Shown in pieces: positions 1 through 7,283 of a stretch of DNA of 10,600 bases. Every line of letters starts with the position of its first letter. Within the stretch, counting starts at the first letter, position 1. The DNA lies in NCBI GenBank assembly GCA_965655775.1, contig CBFHHV010000030.1, positions 1-10,600 of the forward strand. Reading direction: 5' to 3'. A program made the translations under genes and the position numbers. Source of the DNA: Marisimplicoccus sp965655775. Its GTDB lineage: Bacteria; Bacteroidota; Bacteroidia; Flavobacteriales; Flavobacteriaceae. The notes below the pieces were generated by a model, which worked only from the letters and a program-made list of their open reading frames with translations, made no database searches and had not been told where the DNA came from.

Positions 1-1
1 T

Positions 2-1753
2 GATATAATAGACAAAGAAAAATGTCCTTTTTATTCAGGTTTGATTATAAAGGATATAAAAGTCAAAAAGTCCTCCGACAAACTGCAGAATAAATTAAAT
101 TCAATAGGACTAAAACCAATAAACAACATAGTAGACATAACAAACTTTGTAATGCATGAAATTGGGCAACCACTTCATGCTTTTGACTTTGATAAACTAA
201 AAAATATAAATGTTAAATCATTAAAATCTGGAACTAAATTTAAAACTTTAGATGAAGAAATAATTGAACTCAATAGTGACGATTTAATGATTTGTTCCGA
301 AAATAAACCCCTGTGTATTGCAGGAATATATGGTGGTCTAGACTCTGGAATTTCAGACTCAACAAAAAATTTATTTTTAGAATCAGCTATATTTAATTCA
401 GTAACAATAAGAAAGTCATCAAAAAGGCATCAACTATTTACTGATGCATCATATAGATATGAAAGAGGTGTTGATCCTGAAAAAGTAATATATGCTTTAA
501 AAAGAGCTGCAATTCTTATAAAAGGCGATAATCCTGATTGTAAAATCTCAGAAGTTTTTGTCGAGGATAATAATAAATTAGAAAAAAAAGATATTTATCT
601 AAGATATAAAAGAATCGAAGATATATCTGGTCAAAAAATTGAAAATGAAGTTATTACTCAAATTTTAAGTTCTCTAGACTTTGAGATTTCAGGAATTACT
701 GATGATGGTATTAATATTGTCTCACCATACTATAGACATGATGTCTACAGGGAGATTGATGTAATTGAAGAAATACTTAGAGTATATGGATTTGACAATA
801 TCAAAATAGAGAACAAAATTTCAATGACTATTCCAGAAATTGGGAAAAATAAAATCAATGTTATTGAAACTATTATTAGTCAAAATCTTGTTGGAATCGG
901 ATTCAATGAAATTATAAATAATTCTATTTGTTCTCCATCAATAAATCAGAGATATAGTGATAACCCAATTAGTATTTTGAATCCACAAGGAACCGAACTA
1001 TCTAATCTAAGAGCTTCGCTTATTCCAAACATGTTAGAAACTATTAAACACAATTCTAACAGGCAGAATAGAAATCTTAAATTATTTGAGTTTGGAAACA
1101 GTTACTCCCTAGATAAGGAGAATTATTTTGAAAACAAAAGGCTAAATATAGCGATTACCGGTAATGTATTTGAGGAAAACTGGATCACAGATTATAAAGA
1201 AAACAACTTTTATTATTTAAAAGGAGTGTCTAAAAATATATTAGAAAAATTAAATATATCAAATGTTAAGTATGAGCTAGTTGAAGATGACATTTTTAAA
1301 TCTAAACTCAAAATTTTATATAATAAAAAAGAAGTTGGTTTTATCGGAGAGCTTGATAAAGATTATATTCAAGAGTTTTCTATTGATCAAGACATACATA
1401 TTTTAAATTTAGATCTTAATAAAATAAGGTTAAAGACATTTAATAATAAATTTGAGAAATTATCTAAATTTCCTTCATCTCGAAGAGATTTGTCTATGAT
1501 TGTAGATAACAACATAAAATTTGAAGAGATCGAGTCAATAGCTTTTGATTTAGAGGGTAAAATTCTAAAAGATGTTGTTCTTTTTGATGAATTTAAGGGT
1601 AAGAATATAAGTGACGACAAAAAATCCTTTGCTGTAAGTTTTACATTTAATGATAGTAAAAAAACTCTTACTGATAAAATTATAGATAAGATTATGACTA
1701 GGTTTGCTGATGCATATAAATTAGAACTTGGAGCAATAATTAGAGATAAATAA
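2..1753 (+). CDS. pheT: Phenylalanine--tRNA ligase beta subunit, 5'-truncated by window edge
   Basis: Beta chain of the cytoplasmic alpha2beta2 enzyme that charges tRNA-Phe. The frame is already open at base 2 and reads CPFYSG just before the first possible start codon (TTG at 41). That TTG is an internal leucine, and the true start lies upstream of the window. About 583 codons are present of a usual ~800, so the N-terminal tRNA-binding (EMAP/OB-type) region is missing. Visible, in residues of this fragment: a B3/B4 editing domain at about 22-175 (NNIVDITNFVMHEIGQP, AGIYGG, YRYERGVDP), a B5 domain at about 196-265 ending in RHDVYREIDVIEEILRVYG, the catalytic-like core at about 285-480 (LNPQGTELSNLRASLIPNML, LKLFEFG), and a C-terminal FDX-ACB domain from about 488 (SKFPSSRRDLSMIV) to the end. 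No frameshift or internal stop is seen. The stop (TAA, 1751-1753) lies one base from the convergent ABC-F stop. Identification is very secure. Confidence 0.97.
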   Translation, partial: DIIDKEKCPFYSGLIIKDIKVKKSSDKLQNKLNSIGLKPINNIVDITNFVMHEIGQPLHAFDFDKLKNINVKSLKSGTKFKTLDEEIIELNSDDLMICSENKPLCIAGIYGGLDSGISDSTKNLFLESAIFNSVTIRKSSKRHQLFTDASYRYERGVDPEKVIYALKRAAILIKGDNPDCKISEVFVEDNNKLEKKDIYLRYKRIEDISGQKIENEVITQILSSLDFEISGITDDGINIVSPYYRHDVYREIDVIEEILRVYGFDNIKIENKISMTIPEIGKNKINVIETIISQNLVGIGFNEIINNSICSPSINQRYSDNPISILNPQGTELSNLRASLIPNMLETIKHNSNRQNRNLKLFEFGNSYSLDKENYFENKRLNIAITGNVFEENWITDYKENNFYYLKGVSKNILEKLNISNVKYELVEDDIFKSKLKILYNKKEVGFIGELDKDYIQEFSIDQDIHILNLDLNKIRLKTFNNKFEKLSKFPSSRRDLSMIVDNNIKFEEIESIAFDLEGKILKDVVLFDEFKGKNISDDKKSFAVSFTFNDSKKTLTDKIIDKIMTRFADAYKLELGAIIRDK

Positions 1754-1754
1754 C

Positions 1755-3377
1755 CTAGGAATAAAGTTTTTCTCTTTGAGATAAGACTTTTTCATCAACA
1801 ATATATTCACTAAAAGGAAGATAACTATCTATTATTCCATTTGGAGTTATCTCAATAATACGATTAGCAACAGATTCAGCAAAAGCCCTATCATTGGTAC
1901 TTAAAAGTACAGTACCCTTAAAATTAGATAGTGAATTATTAAATGCAGTAATTGATTCAAGGTCTAAGTGATTAGTAGGTTCATCAATTAAAAGAACATT
2001 AGGTTTACCCATCATAATCTTAGAGAGCATACACCTAACCTTTTCACCTCCTGAGAGTACATTGCATGATTTAAGTGCCTCGTCTCCACTAAAAAGCATT
2101 CTACCAAGGAAACTTCTTATAAACAATTCTTCCCTTTCCTCCTCGGTATTAGTCCACTGTCTAAGCCAATCTACGAGGGAAATATTTTTATCAAAAAATG
2201 AGTGATTATCCATCGGCAAATACCCTGAACTTGTAGTAACTCCCCAGCTATAAGATCCAGATGTTTGTTCAAGGTTTCCAGAAATACAATCATAGAAAAG
2301 GTTGATAGATCTTGAATTCTTTGATATTATAAGAACCTTCTCACCCTTATTTAGATTGAGACTGATATCTTTAAAATATATTTCTCCATCCTTCTCATAT
2401 GAAAGTGATTTTAGTTCAAGAATTTGATCACCTGCTTCTCTTTCTTGTTCAAAGATTATTGCAGGATATCTTCTACTAGATGGTTTAATTTCCTCTATGT
2501 TAAGTTTTTGAATCATCTTTTTTCTAGCAGTTGCCTGTTTAGATTTAGCAACATTTGCAGAGAACCTTGAAATAAATTCTTGTAATTCCTTTTTCTTTTC
2601 CTCAGCTTTCTTGTTTTGTTGTAGTTTTTGCTTGGAAGCTAATTCACTAGATTGCTGCCAAAAAGAGTAGTTACCTGAAAAATGATTGATCTTACTAAAA
2701 TCTATATCTGAGGTATGTGTACAAACTGCATCAAGAAAATATCTGTCGTGAGATACCACTATAACAGTATTCTCAAATTCATTTATAAAATTTGTTAACC
2801 ATTCAACAGTATTATAGTCAAGGTCATTGGTTGGCTCGTCCATGATTAAAACATCTGGATTTCCAAATAAGCATTGAGCTAATAAAACTTTAACTTTTAC
2901 CTTTTGGTCAATATCTGCCATTGTATTGTGATGTAATTCTTCAGTGATTCCAAGACTTGATAGTAAGAAAGCTGCATCTGCATCTGCATTCCATCCATTC
3001 ATTTCCTCAAATGAAGCCTGGAGCTCACCAACCCTATCAGCGTCTTTATCTGAAAAATCTTCTTTTGCATAAATTGAATCTATCTCACTTTTTAATTCAA
3101 ATAGTTTTTGATTTCCAAGAATTACTGTCTCTATTACAGTGTTTTCATCATACCTATTATGGTTCTGTTCAAGAACAGATAACCTCTTTCCTGGTTCAAG
3201 AAAAACAGAACCAGTATTAGGCTCTAAATCTTTAGATAAAATTTTAAGAAAAGTGGATTTACCCGCCCCATTAGCTCCAATAATTCCGTAACAATTTCCA
3301 GGAGAAAAAGTTATATTTACTTCATCAAAGAGTATCCTCTTTCCAAATTGAAGCGATAAATTAGATACAGATAACAT
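1755..3377 (-). CDS. ABC-F family ATPase (YbiT-like translation factor)
   Basis: Soluble tandem ATPase of the ABC-F class. These proteins lack membrane segments and act on the ribosome E site, relieving stalls or antibiotic arrest. I chose the ATG at 3377 (540 residues, MLSVSNLSLQFGKR). The frame also opens 12 bases earlier at a TTG, which would add MRIF and is less family-like. In the 540-residue numbering, NBD1 has Walker A GANGAGKS at 34-41, Walker B LIMDE at 177-181 and switch His210 (VSHDR), but no LSGGQ signature: the region around 153-163 reads MADIDQKVKVK. A charged linker (about 235-315; NKKAEEKKKEL, KSKQATARKK) corresponds to the P-site tRNA-interaction arm. NBD2 has a good LSGGE at 441-445 and Walker B at 461-466 (DEPTNHLD). 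Its Walker A is unrecognisable (SKNSRSINL, about 352-360) and its switch His is Asn (STNDR). The exact ABC-F subfamily is an inference, and no resistance role is implied by context. Confidence 0.93.
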   Translation of the reverse strand: MLSVSNLSLQFGKRILFDEVNITFSPGNCYGIIGANGAGKSTFLKILSKDLEPNTGSVFLEPGKRLSVLEQNHNRYDENTVIETVILGNQKLFELKSEIDSIYAKEDFSDKDADRVGELQASFEEMNGWNADADAAFLLSSLGITEELHHNTMADIDQKVKVKVLLAQCLFGNPDVLIMDEPTNDLDYNTVEWLTNFINEFENTVIVVSHDRYFLDAVCTHTSDIDFSKINHFSGNYSFWQQSSELASKQKLQQNKKAEEKKKELQEFISRFSANVAKSKQATARKKMIQKLNIEEIKPSSRRYPAIIFEQEREAGDQILELKSLSYEKDGEIYFKDISLNLNKGEKVLIISKNSRSINLFYDCISGNLEQTSGSYSWGVTTSSGYLPMDNHSFFDKNISLVDWLRQWTNTEEEREELFIRSFLGRMLFSGDEALKSCNVLSGGEKVRCMLSKIMMGKPNVLLIDEPTNHLDLESITAFNNSLSNFKGTVLLSTNDRAFAESVANRIIEITPNGIIDSYLPFSEYIVDEKVLSQREKLYS

Positions 3378-3381
3378 AAAT

Positions 3382-4785
3382 ATGCGCAAAAATAGTAAGA
3401 TGAAATTTCTAAAACTAATTATAGTAGTTATTATTTTATTTTTTTCAAGCTCATGTAATCAAGACAATCAAAGTAATAGTTTTTTTCTAGGAGGAGAGAT
3501 CATAAACCCTTCATCAGGGTACGTAAACTTCTACTATAATAACATTAAAATTGATTCAATAGAATTAGATTCTAATAATAAATTTTTTAAAAAAATTGAA
3601 GATATTAAACCCGGAATATATAGGATTGAGCATCTACCAGAAAATCAAAACATTATAGTCGAAAATGGTGATAGTCTATGGATAAGAGTTAATGTTGAAG
3701 ATTTTAAAGAATCCTTGACTTTTAGCGGAAAAGGATCATCAAAGAATAATTTTTTAGTAGATATGTCTATCCTGGATGAGTCAGAAATTGGATACATATC
3801 TGAAATATACTCTCAGGAAAGTGATGTATTTAGAAATGCTATAGATTCTCTAATGAATGAAAAAGAGAATATATGGGAAATTTTTAATAGTAGCGGAAAA
3901 CCAAAAAGTCTTTCAAGAAATATAACTAAAGCAAGCATAAAGTACAACTATTTTAACAAACTTGAGAGATATGCTCTACTAAGAGGGAAAGACTGGACTG
4001 ATAGCAAGAGAGAAGAATTCTTCAGTTACAGAGATCAAATGGACTTAAATGATTCAGATTTATCACTATTTGAACCATATATTACATATCTGATGAATTA
4101 TTTTAACGAAAAAACATTAGGTAGTGGAAAGGCATATTTCTATGAGAAAAACAATACTGATTTTAATATTAAAAAACTTTTAATAATTGACTCTCAAATT
4201 ACTGATCAATCTTTAAAAAACAACTTGGCTCGTGCAACAGCAATTGAGGAAATCTTAAATTTTAAAAATAATGATTACCATGAAGAGTTTATTGATTATT
4301 ACACATATGTGAACTCATCCGAACAATATCTTGATGAGATAACAAAATTATATAATGATATTGAGAAAATGAAGAAAGGGAATTCACTTCCAAATATTGA
4401 AATTATTGACTATAACGGAGATATTAAATCTAGTTCAATTGAACTTAGAGGATCAAAATCATTAATTTATTTTTGGTCTCAGACTCAAATGAATCATTAT
4501 AGGAGGACAATAAGAAGAATTGAAGAACTTAAAGAGAGTTATCCAGATTATAGGTTTATTGGGATTTGTATTCAGCCTTACACTGATATGGTCAGTCAAG
4601 CTCAAAATATATTAAATCTTGATTTATCAAATCAATTTTCATTCAGAGACTTTGAAAGATCTAGTAAAAATTGGGTACTTACATATTTAAATAAAACTAT
4701 TATAATTGACAAAAAAGTTAATATTATAGATGGGTTTACCAATCTATTTACTAATGAGGTCGAAAATATTCTAAGAGAGAATTAG
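3382..4785 (+). CDS. Lipoprotein, DUF4369-like plus cysteine-less thioredoxin-like domain
   Basis: Predicted exported lipoprotein of 467 residues. A hydrophobic signal segment (residues 9-21) ends in SSSC, with Cys25 as the likely lipidation site. An ATG at 3400 (MKFLKLIIVV) would give an equally good or better signal peptide of 19 residues, so the start is ambiguous. Residues ~34-122 look like the beta-rich DUF4369 module that often precedes thioredoxin domains in Bacteroidetes (FLGGEI..., YRIE, VENGDSLWIRV, LTFSGKGSSKNNFL). Residues ~125-330 are mostly charged and helical. Residues ~335-467 look like the TlpA/AhpC-TSA fold (LPNIEIIDYNGD, SLIYFW, YRFIGICI, a late TIIIDKKVNII strand). The redox motif is absent: where WCxxC is expected the protein reads W365-SQTQ. 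Redox activity is therefore unlikely, and a structural or binding role is an inference. The gene starts 4 bases from the divergent ABC-F start. Its TAG stop overlaps the TAA of the convergent transaldolase gene. Confidence 0.8.
   Translation: MRKNSKMKFLKLIIVVIILFFSSSCNQDNQSNSFFLGGEIINPSSGYVNFYYNNIKIDSIELDSNNKFFKKIEDIKPGIYRIEHLPENQNIIVENGDSLWIRVNVEDFKESLTFSGKGSSKNNFLVDMSILDESEIGYISEIYSQESDVFRNAIDSLMNEKENIWEIFNSSGKPKSLSRNITKASIKYNYFNKLERYALLRGKDWTDSKREEFFSYRDQMDLNDSDLSLFEPYITYLMNYFNEKTLGSGKAYFYEKNNTDFNIKKLLIIDSQITDQSLKNNLARATAIEEILNFKNNDYHEEFIDYYTYVNSSEQYLDEITKLYNDIEKMKKGNSLPNIEIIDYNGDIKSSSIELRGSKSLIYFWSQTQMNHYRRTIRRIEELKESYPDYRFIGICIQPYTDMVSQAQNILNLDLSNQFSFRDFERSSKNWVLTYLNKTIIIDKKVNIIDGFTNLFTNEVENILREN
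3387..3394 (-). promoter_or_regulatory. Possible Bacteroidetes -7 element for the ABC-F gene
   Basis: Read on the minus strand this is TATTTTTG, an exact match to the Bacteroidetes -7 consensus TAnnTTTG, and it ends 9 bases before the ABC-F ATG. It lies inside the first codons of the divergent lipoprotein gene. I see no clear TTG-type -33 box about 19-21 bases further upstream. In DNA this AT-rich the octamer is expected several times per 10 kb by chance, so this is only a weak candidate. If it is real, the transcript would be almost leaderless. Confidence 0.2.
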
Positions 4786-5435
4786 TTTCCTTTTTTATAA
4801 TCACTTAAAAATTTTGCTAAGCCAATATCTGTTAGGGGATGTTTCAACAGTCCCTTAATTGCAGACAATGGGCTAGTAATTACATCTGCTCCTATTTTAG
4901 CGCAATCAATTATATGCATAGTATGCCTTATTGAAGCAGCTAAAATTTCAGTTTTATAACCATAATTATCATATATATCTCTTATATCAGAAATTAAATC
5001 TAAACCATCAGTAGAGATATCATCAAGCCTTCCAATAAAGGGTGAGACATAAGTAGCACCAGCTTTTGCAGCGAGTAATGCTTGACCAGATGAAAATATC
5101 AAAGTACAATTAGTTTTTAGCCCTTTATTACTAAAGTGTCTTATAGCTTTCACTCCCTCCTCAATCATCGGTACTTTTATTACAATTTGTTTATGAAGTG
5201 ATGACAGAGCCTCTCCCTCTTTAACAATCCCATCATAATCAACTGATATTACCTCAGCAGAAACATCACCATCAACTATTTCACAAATTTTAAGGTAGTG
5301 GTCTATAATATTTTTCTCACCTGTTATTCCTTCCTTAGCCATTAGAGAGGGATTCGTGGTAACACCATCTAAAATACCCATTTCTTGAGCTTCCTTAATT
5401 TGATCTAGATTAGCAGTATCTATAAAAAATTTCAT
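4782..5435 (-). CDS. tal: Transaldolase, small TalC/FSA-type
   Basis: Small (217-residue) TIM-barrel aldolase of the TalC/fructose-6-phosphate aldolase family. Transaldolase moves a dihydroxyacetone unit between sugar phosphates in the non-oxidative pentose phosphate pathway. Visible landmarks are the N-terminal MKFFIDTANLDQIKEA, GVTTNPSLMAKEG (about 24-36, with Asp6 and Asn27), the Schiff-base lysine Lys87 in IVIKVPM, TNCTLIFSSGQALLAAKAGA (about 108-127), and FIGRLDD (133-139). Glu61 (SAEVIS) and Phe133 match what is known for true TalC transaldolases. E. coli fructose-6-phosphate aldolase has Gln and Tyr there, so I favour transaldolase. Length and ends are normal for the family. The gene starts 5 bases after the stop of the upstream short-chain dehydrogenase on the same strand and is very likely cotranscribed with it. 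The 4-base tail overlap with the lipoprotein gene leaves no room for a separate terminator. Confidence 0.93.
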   Translation of the reverse strand: MKFFIDTANLDQIKEAQEMGILDGVTTNPSLMAKEGITGEKNIIDHYLKICEIVDGDVSAEVISVDYDGIVKEGEALSSLHKQIVIKVPMIEEGVKAIRHFSNKGLKTNCTLIFSSGQALLAAKAGATYVSPFIGRLDDISTDGLDLISDIRDIYDNYGYKTEILAASIRHTMHIIDCAKIGADVITSPLSAIKGLLKHPLTDIGLAKFLSDYKKGN

Positions 5436-5440
5436 AATAT

Positions 5441-6232
5441 TTAGTTATATAGTTTCATTATTATTTTTTGAAAAATCTTGTCAGGAAATAAACTTTTCAA
5501 TGTGATCTTTTTTTCAAGAAATCCTCCAACAAGGTAATTAATTTTTGGGTTTTTTTTGTTAATAATTTTTGAGACTAATTCTGCTACTTCTATTGGATCC
5601 CTTCCATGCTGCATCTTACCATTAACATTATCAATAACTTTTTTGTATTCTTTAAAATATGGTGAATTAGGATCTACCCTATCCACTCTATTAGAAGCAA
5701 TTTCTGTTTTATAATCTCCTGGAGCAATATTAACTATATTAATATTGTGTTTTTTAAGCTCAATATTTAAACTTTCAGCTATGATATTAAAAGAGGATTT
5801 TGAGGCACAATAAGCTCCCCAAAATGGTAATCCAAGATAGCCAGCTATAGATGTAATATTAATTATTAATCCCTGTTTATTTGACCTCATATTAGGTAGA
5901 ACATTTTGTATCATATTAATATGACTAAAAAAATTTGTATCAAACAACTTTTTTAAATCAGACATATCAGTAGTTTCAAGAGGACCTGTAATATTAATTC
6001 CTGCATTATTTATCAGTATGTCTATTCTTCCATGAGAATCAATAATTTTATTTATTAAACTCTTTGACATTTCATAGTTATTTATGTCAAGTTTCATCGT
6101 CTTGAATATTGAGTTAATTTTATCGCCATTTCTAGAGGTTCCAATAACAGTATGACCTTGGGAGTGAAGTTTTTCAGCAATTGATTTTCCAAAACCTGAT
6201 GATGTTCCCGTAATTAAAATTACTTTACTCAT
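5441..6232 (-). CDS. Short-chain dehydrogenase/reductase (SDR), classical type
   Basis: NAD(P)-dependent oxidoreductase with a Rossmann fold, 263 residues. All classical SDR landmarks are intact: the glycine-rich TGTSSGFG (8-15), Asp49 (KLDIN), NNAG (75-78), Asn100, Ser128, and the catalytic YxxxK as Tyr141/Lys145 (YCASK), followed by PGDYKTEIA (171-179). Arg34 (TSRN) after the second strand favours NADP(H) over NAD(H). The substrate cannot be read from the sequence. The C-terminal portion (GGFLEKKITLKSLFPDKIFQKIIMKLY) resembles SDRs described loosely as SDR family oxidoreductases with a hydrophobic, amphipathic tail. Transaldolase follows after 5 bases on the same strand, so the two probably form an operon, but no shared pathway is evident. 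The ATG at 6232 is 34 bases from the divergent start at 6267. That 34-base gap holds only AT-rich sequence, including TAAATTTA (6255-6262), a near match to the Bacteroidetes -7 box on both strands. Confidence 0.92.
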   Translation of the reverse strand: MSKVILITGTSSGFGKSIAEKLHSQGHTVIGTSRNGDKINSIFKTMKLDINNYEMSKSLINKIIDSHGRIDILINNAGINITGPLETTDMSDLKKLFDTNFFSHINMIQNVLPNMRSNKQGLIINITSIAGYLGLPFWGAYCASKSSFNIIAESLNIELKKHNINIVNIAPGDYKTEIASNRVDRVDPNSPYFKEYKKVIDNVNGKMQHGRDPIEVAELVSKIINKKNPKINYLVGGFLEKKITLKSLFPDKIFQKIIMKLYN

Positions 6233-6266
6233 TATTTATTAAATATATTAGTAATAAATTTAATTC

Positions 6267-7283
6267 ATGAAGCATAGTATTGTTTTTTTCTTCTTATTAT
6301 TAATACTTAATTGTAATACTAATGCAACAAGTGGATTTAAAATACAGATTGAATCTTCTAATACAAAGATTTCAGTTGATGACGAAATATCAATAAGCGT
6401 AGGCTCAACAGGTAAAAAGATTATTGATTCAGTCAATTATTATTTGAACGGAGAAAAAGTAAAAAATAATATTAAATTAATTGATTATAAAGTCGGTGAA
6501 AATACAGCTTCCGTTGATATTTACTCTGATGATGAAGTAATTTCTATTGCAAAAAGATTCGATATTTACTCGAATATAAAACCTGAGTTGATGTCCTATG
6601 AAGTTGTAAATGAATATAAACATGATCAAAACGCTTATACTCAAGGACTAGAATTTTACAATAATCAACTATATGAGAGTACTGGTTTAAATGGTAAATC
6701 AACTTTAAGGAGAATAGATTATAGAAGTGGAGAAATACTGAAAATTATTAATCTTGATTACGAGTATTTTGCAGAAGGATTAACAATTCTAAAGGATAAG
6801 ATTTATCAACTTACATGGAAGAATAACATTGGATTTATTTATGACCTAGAGTTTAATAAAATTGGAACATTTAATTATGAGAAAAGCAAAGAAGGATGGG
6901 GTCTATGTAATGATGGAGAATTTATCTATAAGTCTGATGGAACAAGTAAAATATGGATTTTAGATCCTATGACTCTTGAAGAGATAAGTTATATTGACGT
7001 ATTAACTGATAAATCCAGAATTAAAAATATCAATGAATTAGAATTTATTAATGGAAAAATTTTCGCTAATACCTATCAGTTTAATCGAGATGTTGTCATA
7101 GTGATAAATCCATCTAATGGAATAGTAGAGAAAGTAATTGACTTTTCAGGAATAAGAGATAGAGTCACACAGAATCCTAATTTAGATGTTATGAATGGGA
7201 TAGCCTTTATTAATCAAAAAATGTATGTGACTGGAAAAAACTGGGATAAACTTTTCGAGGTAAAGATTGTCTCTAAGAATTAG
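6267..7283 (+). CDS. Glutamine cyclotransferase family lipoprotein
   Basis: A 338-residue predicted lipoprotein. A short hydrophobic segment (residues 5-14) ends in LILNC, making Cys16 the likely lipidated residue. Residues ~22-103 form a beta-rich Ig-like region (KIQIESSNTKISVDDEISIS ... YSNIKPE). Residues ~108-338 match the plant/bacterial glutaminyl cyclotransferase beta-propeller family (papaya type): TQGLE (125-129), YESTGLNGKSTLRRID, FAEGLT (168-173), LTWKN, EGWGLCNDG (209-217), SDGTSKIW, INELEF (255-260), NTYQ, VMNGIAF (308-314) and TGKNWDKLFEV near the end. Family members convert N-terminal or free glutamine to pyroglutamate. Here the enzyme would act on the cell surface or in the periplasm, possibly protecting exported proteins or peptides from aminopeptidases; that role is an inference. 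The last 11 bases overlap the convergent glyA end. Confidence 0.88.
   Translation: MKHSIVFFFLLLILNCNTNATSGFKIQIESSNTKISVDDEISISVGSTGKKIIDSVNYYLNGEKVKNNIKLIDYKVGENTASVDIYSDDEVISIAKRFDIYSNIKPELMSYEVVNEYKHDQNAYTQGLEFYNNQLYESTGLNGKSTLRRIDYRSGEILKIINLDYEYFAEGLTILKDKIYQLTWKNNIGFIYDLEFNKIGTFNYEKSKEGWGLCNDGEFIYKSDGTSKIWILDPMTLEEISYIDVLTDKSRIKNINELEFINGKIFANTYQFNRDVVIVINPSNGIVEKVIDFSGIRDRVTQNPNLDVMNGIAFINQKMYVTGKNWDKLFEVKIVSKN

Noticed and set aside
1387..1620. 77-codon open frame on the minus strand
   Set aside because: Antisense to the FDX-ACB domain of pheT. The peptide has no recognisable family and arises from AT-rich codon content.
1754..1800. Possible terminator between pheT and the ABC-F gene
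   Set aside because: Only a 4-base CTC/GAG-type stem lies near the T-rich stretch, which is itself ABC-F coding sequence. It is too weak to call.
2969..2990. Repeated TGCATC units
   Set aside because: Two and a half copies encoding NADADAA inside the ABC-F gene. This is codon-level repetition, not a repeat element.
2957..3220. 87-codon open frame on the plus strand
   Set aside because: Antisense to the ABC-F NBD1. The composition (runs of His and Leu) is a shadow of that gene, not a protein of its own.
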